In this document: in pieces, positions 1 to 11,257 of the stretch | How positions within the stretch are numbered: position 1 is the first letter of the stretch | How the letters are laid out: each line of letters opens with the position of its first letter | Assembly (NCBI GenBank): GCA_032433765.1 | Contig: JAVIAB010000073.1 | Coordinates: forward strand, 57,921,565 to 57,985,564 | Length of the DNA: 64,000 bases | Direction: 5' to 3' | From: Megaustenia siamemsis | Lineage: Eukaryota; Mollusca; Gastropoda; Stylommatophora; Ariophantidae | Made by a program: the position numbers and the translations under genes | The notes under the pieces: model-generated | The model's input: only the letters and a program-made list of their open reading frames with translations | What the model was told of the DNA's origin: nothing | Database searches by the model: none

Positions 1-1
1 T

Positions 2-1071
2 ATACAAAAGAAATTCCATCTACCTGAAAAACGACTACAAACATCAAGAGTCATCAAAGAAATGCCACCAAGTACAAATTATAAAAAACCTGAAATAAAT
101 GTAGAGATATGTAACAGAACAGGTAAAAAGCAGACCCAGTATCAGCAACACTAGCAGCAAGGAAAACAATAGATACTTATCCAGAAGACTGGATACATAT
201 ATACACAGATGGTGCAGCCACTAACGCTACTTCAAAAGCTGGATTTGGAATACTAATACATTATCCAGATGGAACAGCAGAAGAAATTTGTGGCCCTTGT
301 GGTGAAGTCTGTAACAGTTATGAAGCAGAAATAACAGCTATTGAAACAACAATTTATCATTTAAATACGATTTTCGATACCACACCATCAAAGAAAACAA
401 ACACAGTTATATTTACGGATTCCAAATCGGCTCTGCAAGCGCTGGAAAACAACACGAACAAAACAGAACTCACACAGCTTATCATAGATACAGACAAACT
501 CATTGAAACACATAACATAAGATTGGTAATGCAATGGATCCCAGGACACTCAAATATACCAGGAAATGATAAGGCAGATACATTAGCTAAGAGAGGATCC
601 AAACAGACACAGATACATACATCCATCACACTAGACACAGCCAAACAAGTCATAAACTCCAACAGTAGGGAGGAGTGGCTGAATGGATGGGCCTTAGGGA
701 AAACTGGGAGAGAGCTTTTTAAATATATGCCAAGACCAAATCCACAAGACAACATCAACAACCTAACAAGAAGAGACCAAACCACCATCTTCAGACTGAG
801 AACAGGACATGTTATGCTAAATAACCACATTAATAGAATACAACAAAACCCTACCCCAGTATGTCCACTCTGTAATCACCCACAAGAAACTGTAGAATAT
901 CACCTGTTTCAATGTCCAGAGCTCACTGACATCAGAACAACACTATTTCCCCAAAGACCCTCCAAATGGAATACTCTGTACGGAACAACAGCAGAACTTA
1001 AAAATACCTGCAGATACTACTACATGGCATTGGGCCGAAGGGCATCAGCTCAAAGGTCACTGGATCCATAA
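2..1071 (+). pseudogene. LINE family 1: ORF2 C-terminal part (RNase H plus zinc knuckle), 5'-truncated
   Basis: From about 127 to the stop at 1069-1071 one frame reads through a ribonuclease H domain, which in non-LTR retrotransposons degrades the RNA strand of the RNA-DNA hybrid. The four acidic catalytic positions are visible: YTDGAA (about 201), SYEAEITAI (about 319), TDSKSAL (about 418) and IPGHSNIPGNDKADTLA (about 538). A C-x2-C-x7-H-x4-C cluster (CPLCNHPQETVEYHLFQC) follows near 860-914, as usual at the end of I/Jockey-type ORF2. Bases 2-150 continue in another frame (stop at 124-126 in the RNase H frame), so there is a frameshift near 120-150. A short CAA-rich tail follows the stop. 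The reverse transcriptase lies outside the window or is missing. Related fragments lie at 18740-19130 and 52560-52785. Confidence 0.88.
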
Positions 1072-1079
1072 CAACAACA

Positions 1080-1500
1080 AACCTCACCTGGTCTTTGAGT
1101 CATGCTGGATGTGATGCTTAGCTCTCTTGGGTAATGGCAAAAATAAAAGCAGGAGATCCTGAGTGCACTCTGAGCGTGTTAAAGAATCTTTAGCAGTTAA
1201 AAGTTTAAAAGAGCAGGCCAAACAGCCACTGTCTGGGTAAAACTGTTAGGACATTCCACCCAAAACATCAGACTCTGGACAATAAAAATATGAGTGCCAC
1301 CTAAATCAGCAAATATCTGCCTGTATGGAGAGGGACACCCACTCACACTACCAGTGGGTTCTGGGAACAAAACAGATATTCACACAAAATTCAATCCTTG
1401 AAAAAGCCCACAGGTGAAAAGAGGCTTTGGAAGAGATTAAGAGCTGGTGGACACAAAACAAACAAACTTTCATTCCCTGGAAATGCTACTCATAATGATG
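1080..1500 (+). mobile_element. SINE C body fragment without tRNA head
   Basis: This stretch matches the body of the element at 3370-3690 (shared words near TGGCAAAAA, GTGCACTCTGAG, TTAAAG, AGTTAAAAG). Its end (TATCTGCCTG, GAGGGACACCC at about 1313-1337) resembles the 3' portion of SINE B at 18120-18470 read on the minus strand. No A or B box is visible, so it is truncated or mosaic. The assignment rests on similarity by eye only. Confidence 0.45.
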
Positions 1501-1534
1501 CAGCTGTGTTCGTTGACGGGGGTTCACTGCAAGT

Positions 1535-1728
1535 AAAAAAGTAAAGTAAAGTACCCCTGTCACGCCAAGTGGCGTATAGGGAAATATGGTGTTAGTGATC
1601 CTATATTTTACAGACCTTCAGCACATGATTTTTGGGGTAATGTGGTCGGTATTACGCCCGTGCTGCTTTACTTTCCCAGAAAAAAATTCAGTACCCATTT
1701 AAGGCTGGGTGAACCCGGAAGCCATCGG
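1535..1728 (-). mobile_element. SINE A copy, 5'-truncated (tRNA head missing)
   Basis: Read on the minus strand this is the body and 3' end of SINE A: GGGTGAACC, GTACC, GGGAAAGTAAAGC, GGGCGTAATACCGACCACAT, then CGCCACTTGGCGTGACAGGGG and a TACTTTACTTT tail. The tRNA-like head is absent. Flanks carry a probable duplication TTCAnTGCAAGT at 1523-1534 and 1729-1740 with one mismatch, which supports target-primed insertion of a truncated copy. Confidence 0.85.
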
Positions 1729-1821
1729 TTCAATGCAAGTGGGGAGGTACAACTGTTGCAGAGGGGCATGGATATATATTACTTATATTACTACTACCAC
1801 AGTCAGTGCAAAAATATGCAG

Positions 1822-3077
1822 TGAGTGACACAAAGTTAAGGTATCTTCACTCACAAACACCACTGTAAAATTATATTGATTATAACTTGAATGTTAAATG
1901 TACACACATTTTAACTACCAGTCCTAACTCACTCTGGCTTGGTGATATGCTATACTTGTTTTGCCATACAATAAAAATCCTACTTCTCATTTCTGAACCA
2001 AACAAGTGTGCAATCAATGACGTATTATAATGAATCAATAATAGCAAACAATTGTAGTATGCTACTCAATGTAGGTTAAAAAAACATTAGATAAAATAAC
2101 TGATAAGATATCTCGATAGGAGTAGACTAGCTTACAAAATCTATAAGCTACAAGCACACTCAACAGAAAAGCTTTTAGACTAACATGAAGATGAATCAAT
2201 GGTATCATTAAGACCCTGCACAAGAAATATCTGCCTCTAAACTTTACAATTTGTCTTTGACATTAATATAACATTTGCCTATTATATTTAAAGAACAAAT
2301 GGCAATCTATGTAAGTAATATAACTACCAAAAAAAAACCACTGTGCTGCAACTGAAATGCAACTACTTAAATACATAAACCAAAGGTACATAACACCATG
2401 CAACATTTGATTGCAAATTTCAAGTAAAAGAACATAAACAATGCATGGATGTTTTGATCTATTAACCTATTTATGAAAAAAGTAAATCACTCTATAATAA
2501 ATGAATTAAATGCTGCAAATATATTAAATGTTTCTGGAATTATTTAAGCATGGAGTGCTATTTTGTTTTGCAAAATCTTAATTGAAAAATTGTAATTTAA
2601 AAGAATCAATTTACATAACTTTTCAAAGAAGATGTCTTTATTGTCTTAACCAATCCAGAATATATAAACTATCTCTAAAATGGTAGTATAATGCAACATG
2701 AGTACTGGAAGCCATTTGTTAACATCACTATCAAATTCAGAGGAACCATTGCCCCTTTGTACTAGCAAACATTAAATTTCCTTATAAATGAGCCATGTTT
2801 GCAAAGATGTAACATTTTATTTGACTAATCCTACTACTTTCTAAACTGCGCTTTAAGGCTTGACCTAGGCATCGCATTCACATATGACAATTACTGTCAC
2901 TTCTATACTAAATCTCCATCTATAAACCAATTATTTCTTGAATTTTAAAATATAAATGGCAACAACAAGATGCATTAACTCAGGTTCTACTGTTTGGTAA
3001 AGATTTTTAATACCCAAGTCATTGACGGTTCCACCGTAAAAAAATTAAATGGGTGACCTCATTATCAAAAGACTTTC
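1822..3077. other. Unassigned AT-rich DNA
   Basis: I see no coding-like ORF, no RNA gene and no tandem repeat here. Base composition is strongly AT-biased with many short A and T runs. Confidence 0.5.
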
Positions 3078-3097
3078 TCTCTCTCTCTCTCCAATTC

Positions 3098-3300
3098 ATC
3101 TTATAAACCTTCAGGTGTCGAGGAAGATATAAAGTTTTTGCCCTTCTGTTATTGTCATTGTCAACTGATGTTGTAGCCTTTCTTGGGTCTTGTCAGTCCA
3201 TCTCACTCTGAGTCTACAATATATAGGCTTTTCTTTTTTCATCTCCTCGTAAGACCTCATAGGTTCTTATAGGCTTCCTTAGCAATCAATGTTTGCTATA
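3098..3300 (-). pseudogene. LINE family F, 3' end fragment
   Basis: The minus strand matches the 3' end of the longer family F copy at 44670-45648: the last codons and the ACCTTTCAG/GTCG/GGAGATATAA block are shared (here ACCTTCAGGTGTCGAGGAAGATATAAAG on the plus strand, split as words). The stretch that reads as W-T-D-K in this copy aligns with KRWIDRI in the other. A CT run at 3078-3092 occupies the tail position. Short and decayed; the copy is recognised only by comparison. Confidence 0.55.
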
Positions 3301-3369
3301 CATCCAGACTAGCAAGGGTAATAAACAAGCCAGTGTGCTTGAGGTCTTCTCTAATTCACCACAGGCTAT

Positions 3370-3690
3370 ATGGTTACTTAGGGGGACTGGGTGGTCTAGA
3401 AATAAGATGTTGGCCTCTGGACAAGAAAGTCCCAGGTTTGAATCCTGCTACAGGTGACAAGAATTTTTATCTTTGATTCCATGGCTTTACTTTACCATGG
3501 TCTCTTAGTAGCAAAATCCAAAGACTGGCTCTCTCAGATAATGGCAAAAAATGGGAGGTCCCGTGTGCACTCTGAGAGCATTAAAGAAACCTTGACAGTT
3601 AAAAGACGTGAAGAGTAGGCCAAAAATGGTCACAGCCAGGGCAAAATTGTTAAGCAATAAAAAGAAATCTACCCATGCTGAAGATGGATG
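3370..3690 (+). mobile_element. SINE C, tRNA-derived
   Basis: The first 75 bases look like a tRNA-derived RNA polymerase III promoter: a head starting GGGGACTGGGTGGTCTAG (box A region) and GGTTTGAATCC at about 3435-3445 (box B). The body shares blocks with 1080-1500. No anticodon arm can be folded convincingly, so this is a SINE and not a tRNA gene. Target duplication not found. Confidence 0.6.
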
Positions 3691-6100
3691 TGTTGGGTAA
3701 AAAGCCGTAAACTAGCAACACAGTAAATTCATGTCCACGTAACAGTGGAACACTGAAGAAGGGGACAATATATGGCTATTATAAAGACTACTTAATTCTT
3801 TATACTTTGTGTACCAGATAAAATGTAGGGAATGAGATAAGTCAGAATTACTCAAAGCAAATTTGACGGAGAAAAAACACTCAACGATGAACAAACCAAC
3901 ATTAAACACTGTACACAATTCTAATTAAAAAAAAAAAAAGCAACAACTTTATCATACTGACCTACCCTTTGAACATAGGAAGACACTGTGAAAGGGCCAC
4001 AATCAAGGGCCAGTTGGCCTCTGCAGGTGATTGTGACACATCATTATGTCTATTTACATATTTACATTTCAAAAGTATCCAACAGAAGCAAAAATAACTC
4101 AATGAGGAATCGATTAATTTTGTGAGAAAATGTATAAATCCTTAAATATATCAGAGCCAGCTTAGTGCTGAGCTTACATTACTAGTCTCAGTTTCAAAAG
4201 TATCCAGTTCAAATCCTATGTGACAGGCAGGTTGAGCTTAACTGTCTAGACAGCATCCACCCTACAAGAAAAGAAATGTCTACATCCAACCAAGATCTAT
4301 CCTGCCAAAGTTGGAGAGTGTCAGCCATGCCACAGACTTGAAATGAAGATCAGGACGCATATGCAAATACAAGTTCTGACTTTGCAACTAACCCAGCTTA
4401 CATCATAGTGTTGTTTCTAACCAATGGACAGGACAGGACAGCAAATCAAATTTGTATAATAAAAGAAGTGGGAGATATGGTTAGAGACAGAGTTTCTTTC
4501 AAACAGGTTGTGGTGAATGCAACATTCAGACAAGAGACCTGATAATGATATAAATTTTTGAATGTGGAAGAAATTCTTCATGGAATGAATGTTTTTTAGT
4601 AATCCCTGATCTCAGTGTAGGACGGTCCTGTGTCTAGTCCTATAGGAAATGGATGATAAAACATAAGGTCCTGTGTTGAAGTATGGAAAAGAGCTCTTGA
4701 TTACTGAGAGCAAAAAGAGGCAGGCTTTATGCTGCTGTCGAGGACAAGAAAAGTCCAGAGCCTAATTGTACAAGAGATGGAAATTAAAACAGCCCTGTGT
4801 TCAAATTGAGCATTTTTAAAAATCACGTTGCTGAAAGTAAAAAGATGCAGGCTTTATGCTGCTGCCTGAGACTAAAATGCTCAAAAATTATAGCATTATT
4901 ACCATCATTGGTTTTTGCACAATGATATTAACTAGTGTTTTGTGACTAAGGTACCCTCATGGGTGCTAGAGAGGTCATGCATCATATTGATATTTTCTTG
5001 TGCATTCAGAAAAGTAGTTCTACTGGATATTGCCCAAGTGCAGTGATGATGGTTCAAGATACAAGAACAAGAATGATTAATCATTTTCTGCAGAGAAAAT
5101 GTTACATACACACATAAATTATCATACAGCATATATTATCTACACAATATTTTTTTTAATAGGTATTAGCGAAATTAAAACAAAAAATATCAGGCAACAA
5201 AGCAGAGATTAACAAAACAAATAATTTGATACCATCTGATTGAAGCATATAGTGATGATTCATTTGGAAATTTAACTTTATAATCATTGTCAATCACTAA
5301 TCCAGTGAAAAAAAAATGAAACCATAACATAATGAATTGCTTTCATGAGATATCTTTTTCATTTCTACACACACACACACATGCATGAACATACAAAATT
5401 CTATGAATATTTCAGTAATTTCTACAAAATTAGACATTTATAAAGATTTGATTCCAATAATATAGTTCTATAGCAGATATATATATATGCAATAGCAGCT
5501 GTGAATTTAATTTTCTCCATTAAATCAGTATACAAAAACATACTTTGTGAATGTTCACTAAAAGTTAACTTAAAGTTGATCTCAACAAAGAAAAAACCCT
5601 ACCCATTTACTACTAGCTCATTTCAAATCTATCAATTTTGAATAAAACTTCATCTTTAATTTACAAGTCATGTCCTGTTCAGTTAAATGTGGACGTTTCA
5701 TAGTAATGTTATTATCATCTTTAAGTTCTCTAAACAAGACATTATTGACCAAAAAAAAAATAAATATCAACAACTGCCAATACATGAATTTCTTTAATGT
5801 AAACCAGCATGTATTATTCAAATCCCAGTATGCATTAATCTAATTGTAACTAATTGTGCTATGACTAATACAAAGATTGGTCTGTTTATTAATAATTAAA
5901 GACAAATGTTGCAAACATCATTTCAGGAAAAGTATCCTCTCTTTATTTTATATCTTCTTCTACAGGAAAAATCAACAAACGAAACTGTTTGATAAAAATG
6001 TCCCCTTGATACTGAAATACAAATGGGGGAGGAAAGAAGAGGATATAATTGTCTTAGATGAATCTAGGTTCTTTAAAGGAGCCAAGACGCCTGACCAGCA
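3691..6100. other. Unassigned AT-rich DNA with a local duplication
   Basis: No gene is recognised. The segment at about 4660-4745 is repeated in degenerate form at 4790-4872 (both contain CCTGTGTT and end GCAGGCTTTATGCTGCTG). A short CA run lies at 5367-5381 and an AT run at 5479-5489. A cluster of alternating short ORFs on both strands has no family resemblance. Confidence 0.5.
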
Positions 6101-6105
6101 ACTGT

Positions 6106-6470
6106 ACTGAGTGTGGCCAGTGACTGACAGCTGAGTGTGGCCAGTGATTGACAGCTGAGTGTGGCCAGTGACTGACAGCTGAGTGTGGCCAGTGACTGAC
6201 AGCTGAGTGTGGCCAGTGACTGACAGCTGAGTGTGGCCAGTGACTGACAGCTGAGTGTGGCCAGTGAATGACAGCTGAGTGTGGCCAGTGACTGACAGCT
6301 GAGTGTGGTCAGTGACTGACAGCTGAGTGTGGTCAGTGATTGACAGCTGAGTGTGGCCAGTGACTGACAGCTGAGTGTGGCCAGTGACTGACAGCTGAGT
6401 GTGGCCAGTGACTGACAGCTGAGTGTGGCCAGTGACTGACAGCTGAGTGTGGCCAGTGACTGACAGCTGA
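6106..6470. repeat. 24-bp minisatellite, about 15 copies
   Basis: The unit is GAGTGTGGCCAGTGACTGAC plus AGCT, repeated head to tail with only a few point variants (for example GGTCAG at about 6308 and 6332, GTGAATGAC at about 6264). Because 24 is divisible by three, two minus-strand frames stay open across it (8-residue periods HTQLSVTG and LSCQSLAT); I regard these as by-products of period length. Confidence 0.97.
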
Positions 6471-6489
6471 GTGCACGTGTCACGATTAA

Positions 6490-6680
6490 TGAACAACAGA
6501 GCTGATCAAGATCCTGCTTCACCTTCCAGTGGTACTCCTGGAAACAAGAGACTGGCCAAGTGAATAGCAATCAAAGAGGGATGACAAATGCTGTGCTAAG
6601 TTGTATGTGTTGAGCCAAAAGGCACAAATAAACCACAACATAACACAACTAGGCCCAGTTGATGTCCTTGTAAGGGTCGA
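6490..6680 (+). repeat. Dispersed repeat R2
   Basis: It shares GCCAAGTGAATAGCAATCAAA and CCAAAAGGCACA blocks with 22580-22770 (+) and with 18485-18620 on the minus strand; the second half also resembles 35365-35450 and 55555-55650. No ORF and no clear terminal repeats. It may be a decayed SINE or MITE. Confidence 0.5.
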
Positions 6681-7414
6681 TGGCAAAGAGAACTATTTAT
6701 TCTTTTAGTAGCCATCAAGTGAATGCCAGAAAGAGAGGATGTATATTATTCAAATGTTGAAGTTTGAGTGTCAGTATTCTTAAAATTATAAAAATGCAGC
6801 AAAACCCTACTCCATCTTCATGCAGTGGTATCAGTCAACTCAATCTGGCCAAGTAACTAGGGTTCAATGAGGAATAAGTCCAAAAAATAGGGCAATGTAG
6901 TTTTCTCAATTTTCTTCTTAATCCTTTGAACTCCAGTTGGACTCTTGGGCACCCACAAGAGATCTCCACTTTATCCATCTGAAGCAAGCATGGACAACTC
7001 TCACCAAAACCACCCAGCTTCTTTCATTTCATCATGTATGGTTCAATGACATGTCCCCAATGGTCTACCTCTTCTTTATTTGTCAGGTGGTGTCCACGTA
7101 AAGCTCGGTGCATATGCCTGGTTCATTCCATTTGTAAGTTTTGTCAATATGTTCATGTTTAAAAAAAATATGTCAAATGAAAACCCCAAATAATTGTTAT
7201 TATAATTGATTAAACTCAAACATATAATTTGTGTACATAATTTCCATTGCATTCAAGGAAAGTGCACGAACTATATGATTTTCCCAGCATGTGCAGTCAT
7301 TCATACGCCATCCATCGTACAAATCACCTGAACTAAAAGTTGTTTAGTTGATCGTAGTGGAGGCACATTTCATCTCCATTAACAGGGACCTTCATTTTAA
7401 CCTCCCTGAAATCA
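6681..7414. other. Unassigned DNA
   Basis: No ORF, repeat or RNA signature that I can support in this stretch. Confidence 0.45.
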
Positions 7415-7630
7415 GCCTGCATCAAAACAAGCTGGCTAACAGATCACTATATTCTCTATCATGGTTGGATTTAATGATATAGAAGACCTAGCATTGCAGT
7501 ACCTCTAGGCAGGACAGTTTCCATCTTCAGGTAAAAGCCAGGGATTCAAGAAAGCCATTACAATCCACTAGATCCCATCTTGGGTCCAAGAGCTTGCACT
7601 CATTGATATCAACCCACGCCATTAAGACAA
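7415..7630 (+). repeat. Dispersed repeat R1
   Basis: Shares a series of blocks in the same order with 57555-57895: AGCCTG, CTGGCTAACAGA, GATATAGAAGACCTAG, AGTACCTCT/GCAGGACA, CAGGTAAAAGC, CCATTAC and CTCAT-TGATATCAAC. Not coding in either copy. Identity unknown. Confidence 0.55.
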
Positions 7631-7685
7631 GACAATCTCCAGTAATAATAATCATTAGAAAGAAATTCCCTAATGGTTCATAATA

Positions 7686-8003
7686 TTCTCTAAAGCATAG
7701 GAAAATATTCTCTGTAGCAAAAGAAAATGTTCTCTATAGCATCAAAAAAAGTTCTCTACAGCATTAGAAAATGTTTTCTATAGCTTCAGAAAATGTTCTC
7801 CATAACATCAGAAAATGTTTTCTATAACAGCAGAAAATTGTTTCCATAACTTCAGAAAATGTTCTCCATCAGAAAATGTTTTCTATAACAGCAGAAAATT
7901 GTTTCCATAACATCAGAAAATGTTTTCTATAACAGCAGAAAATTGTTTCCATAACATCAGAAAATGTTTTCTATAACTTCAGAAAATGTTCTTTAAACAT
8001 CAG
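7686..8003. repeat. 22-bp degenerate minisatellite, about 15 units
   Basis: Units follow the pattern TTTCTATAACATCAGAAAATG plus T. From about 7790 onward two variants alternate, giving a 44-bp higher-order period (CATAACATCAG and TATAACAGCAG). One unit near 7862 is shortened to 17 bp. Confidence 0.9.
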
Positions 8004-8104
8004 TTTGCTGATGCATCTGTTCCAGTCAACTGCAGTGGTACTCGCCTCACAGACACTTTGTGAAATTGGAGCAATCATGAATGATGTCAAGTGCTCAGCC
8101 ATGA

Positions 8105-8265
8105 GCAATCTCCAAAACTGAGGGATGAAGAGGGAAGCAAAGAAAAAAGATACCAGACAGCTTAAGAGAATGTCTTGGCAGAAAGTCAACAACAGTCAAG
8201 ATCAAAAGTTGTGGAGAGACATGATCACCTATGCCAGCAGGCATGGTACTTGATGATGATGATGA
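8105..8265 (+). pseudogene. LINE family E, 3' end fragment
   Basis: About 150 bases match the end of family E ORF2 and its tail: words equivalent to GKQREK, SLREWLGRRST and LWRDMITYASR, then a TGATGATGATGATGA tail at 8249-8264. Same strand and order as in the longer copies at 45651-46976 and 47655-48225. Only the last 45 or so codons remain. Confidence 0.8.
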
Positions 8266-8586
8266 ATTTTTAACATTTAGATATTTTAATTTTTCTCTGA
8301 ACTACTGCAAGAAAATAATAGAATTAAGGTCTTCAAAATGTTTACGATAACACAAGAAAAACAGTGCAGAGAGAGCGGCAGAGAGAAATATACTGTGTTA
8401 AATAAAAAAAAAATACTAATTGTGGAAACTTACTGTTTGAAAGTGATAGCAAAAACAAAGAAATTAGAATTTCAGTGAACCATTACAGTGCTATGTTGAT
8501 ACTGACCTTGTCATCTCATTTCTGTGAGGTTCCTGTAGGAATTAGGACAATCAAAATTGTGCTCAAGCTTTATGATGTTAACATAG

Positions 8587-8690
8587 TGAGAGAGAGAGAC
8601 AGATAGTGAGAGAGAGTGAGAGAGAGAGAGAGAGAGAGAGTGAGAGAGAGAGAGAGTAAGAGAGAGTGTGAGAGAGAGAGAGTGAGAGAA
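8587..8690. repeat. (GA)n microsatellite
   Basis: Almost pure GA dinucleotides interrupted by GT and GACAGATA. The minus-strand ORFs over it (Ser-Leu runs) are not genes. Confidence 0.97.
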
Positions 8691-9530
8691 AATTCTTTGA
8701 ATTTTGTTCTGCACATATACTTAATATCCAACTCATAATGTATAGATAGCAAGTGTAATGACTCCAGTCATAAGGAGTATGCATGATGCACAAGTAAGGA
8801 GTGTGCATAAGGTATAGAATATGAGTGTACATGATGTATAGATTAACCATTTCTATTTTGAGAAAAAACGAAAACATAACCTAGAAACAATGTGCACAGC
8901 CAATCATGTCTAGTCTAGTAAACTCTTACAAAATGACACAGAAACTTCATCTTCTACAATCAGTTTCATGTGCTCAATAAAGACAGTGAGAAGAGTTGTC
9001 CACATGACCCTCACTGCCTGCAGGAAATTATTATAGCTGTCCCAGAGACAGAAATTGGGTGAACAAGTTATGATTAGTCGAAGGTGAATAAAAAGAACTA
9101 TATCAAAGTTAGTAGTAACAAAAAAAAAACTATCTTTACGACACATAGTGCCATTGCTGATGTGTGTAGCGGGGCTCACGATAGAACCAGAGGGATAGAT
9201 GCTGATTAGTCAATGCGGTTGCCACGACTTGGGAGACTCAGGATTTTTATTTCACCCACCCCCGATAGAAAAATTCCTTTCTGTCTACAGCGGGTTTTGA
9301 ACATTGTATGGCAGCTTTTCAGACAGCGAAACAGTGGTTTTAAACGCATGGCCACACAAACAAAAGTTAGCGACATTTGCAAATTATGAAGAAAAAAGTG
9401 TTGTGTGATTTAGTCCAAACACCTTACATTGGTTCTGTGAATTTTCGTTCATTGCTGAGAGCTATTATTAACAGAATGTTTTGAAAAGACTACCTTCACA
9501 GATGTCTATTCTATTCATGGAATCAGTTTA
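8691..9530. other. Unassigned DNA
   Basis: No recognised element. A degenerate GTATGCAT/TAAGGAGT motif recurs between about 8770 and 8840. Confidence 0.4.
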
Positions 9531-9534
9531 ATTG

Positions 9535-11253
9535 CAATAGGGGCATTCCCATACCTGCTCTACCAACTGTCCCAGCATTTCTTGAAGTGTATGCAGACTG
9601 ATTCCTCCTGTAAAGTGTTGACTGTAGATAACATCTACTTTTCCCACTAAACAACCTGGATCAACCAGACCCCTTTTCCACTTTTAGACTCCTCAGTCTC
9701 TCAATGTATATATCATTGTCCCACCCTTTCTCCTCATCTTCTCTTAAGGAATGAGGAATAAACTTGGTGATGTCCTCTTTTTTCAGAGTTGCCAGTGAGC
9801 TTATCAGCTATTTCAATGCCATATACACCAGCGTGCCATAGAAGTAAGCCCAGGTTAACATAGAGTCATTCAAAAGCTGCATCCATTACTGTTGCAGACA
9901 CTGTCTGCCAACTTCTTTTGCATAATTTTTGAGTTCATCACCAAGACTGTGTGAACCATGTTCTGTGCAACCAGCCACAGTTATAGCCGCCAAAGCTGTT
10001 TCTATCTCCAGTGAACCATGTTCTGTGCAACCAGCCATAGTTATAGCCGCCAAAGCTGTTTCTATCTCCAGTGAACCATGTTCTGTGCAACCAGCCATAG
10101 TTATAGCCGCCAACGCTGTTTCTATCTCCAGTGAACCATGTTCTGTGCAACCAGCCATAGTTATAGCCGCCAACGCTGTTTCTATCTCCAGTGAACCATG
10201 TTCTGTGCAACCAGCCATAGTTATAGCCGCCAACGCTGTTTCTATCTCCAGTGAACCATGTTCTGTGCAACCAGCCATAGTTATAGCCGCCAACGCTGTT
10301 TCTATCTCCAGTGAACCATGTTCTGTGCAACCAGCCATAGTTATAGCCGCCAACGCTGTTTCTATCTCCAGTGAACCATGTTCTGTGCAACCAGCCATAG
10401 TTATAGCCGCCAACGCTGTTTCTATCTCCAGTGAACCATGTTCTGTGCAACCAGCCATAGTTATAGCCGCCAACGCTGTTTCTATCTCCAGTGAACCATG
10501 TTCTGTGCAACCAGCCATAGTTATAGCCGCCAACGCTGTTTCTATCTCCAGTGAACCATGTTCTGTGCAACCAGCCATAGTTATAGCCGCCAACGCTGTT
10601 TCTATCTCCAGTGAACCATGTTCTGTGCAACCAGCCATAGTTATAGCCGCCAACGCTGTTTCTATCTCCAGTGAACCATGTTCTGTGCAACCAGCCATAG
10701 TTATAGCCGCCAACGCTGTTTCTATCTCCAGTGAACCATGTTCTGTGCAACCAGCCATAGTTATAGCCGCCAACGCTGTTTCTATCTCCAGTGCACCATG
10801 TTCTGTGCAACCAGCCATAGTTATAGCCGCCAATGCTGTTTCTATCTCCAGTGAACCATGTTCTGTGCAACCAGCCATAGTTATAGCTGCCAACGCTGTT
10901 TCTATCTCCAGTGAACCATGTTCTGTGCAACCAGCAATAGTTATAGCCGCCAACGCTGTTTCTATCTCCATCATCATGCTGGACATAGTAATGCTATACT
11001 TGCCAGATTTCCTAGTCATTTCTCTGTCATGTTGGTATGTTACAAAACCTCAACCTCTGCGCTATCAGCAGGATACAGAACCATCTGTGTAGGTGATGGA
11101 GTCCTGAGGTGATGATACTTTTTCAATGGATTTCCTTATTACAACCTTGGTAGCTCTGTAGGACCAGTTGCGACACTTCCTGTTGAGCCGAATGACTACT
11201 TTGGTTAGTCTCTATTTTTCCGCGGTTACTTCTATCCAATCCTTGCCAACCCT
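9535..11253 (-). pseudogene. LINE family J: RNase H region with an internal tandem expansion
   Basis: Read on the minus strand from about 11160 this encodes a non-LTR retrotransposon RNase H domain. ITYTDGSVS (about 11080-11100) carries the first catalytic Asp, GxGFVTYQ follows after two stops, and SITMSSMMMEIETAL carries the catalytic Glu. After the 60-bp array come NDSML, then HAGVYGIEIADKLTG (9795-9837, catalytic His and last Asp in a shifted frame), then IERLRSLKVEKGSG and NAGTVGRAGMG, the typical distal motifs of this LINE type. Stops and at least two frameshifts make it dead. The order of motifs, not any single one, supports the call. It lies between an unassigned stretch and family B, all on the minus strand. 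Confidence 0.85.
9951..10970. repeat. 60-bp tandem array, 17 copies, inside the family J RNase H region
   Basis: Seventeen head-to-tail 60-bp units (one begins at every 60 bases from 9951). On the minus strand each unit encodes 20 residues, LEIETALAAITMAGCTEHGS, of which MEIE/LEIE is the RNase H catalytic Glu region. Variants sit at the edges (units 1-2 with AAAGC, the last units with GTGCACC, AATGC, TAGCTGCC, AGCAATAG), while roughly a dozen central units are identical. Since 60 is divisible by three, long ORFs appear on both strands (about 377, 387 and 330 codons); they lack a plausible start context and are judged artefacts of the array. Confidence 0.97.
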
Positions 11254-11257
11254 AATG

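Noticed and set aside
5972..6570. Repetitive proteins of 165 and 174 codons on the minus strand
   Set aside because: They are translations of a 24-bp minisatellite, open in two frames at once because the period is a multiple of three.
8511..8877. Leu-Ser rich ORFs on the minus strand
   Set aside because: They are translations of the GA microsatellite.
9951..10970. CRISPR-like regularly repeated array
   Set aside because: Units are contiguous 60-bp tandem repeats without unique spacers, in a eukaryotic-looking retrotransposon context. The same applies to the 77-bp array at 58471-61396.
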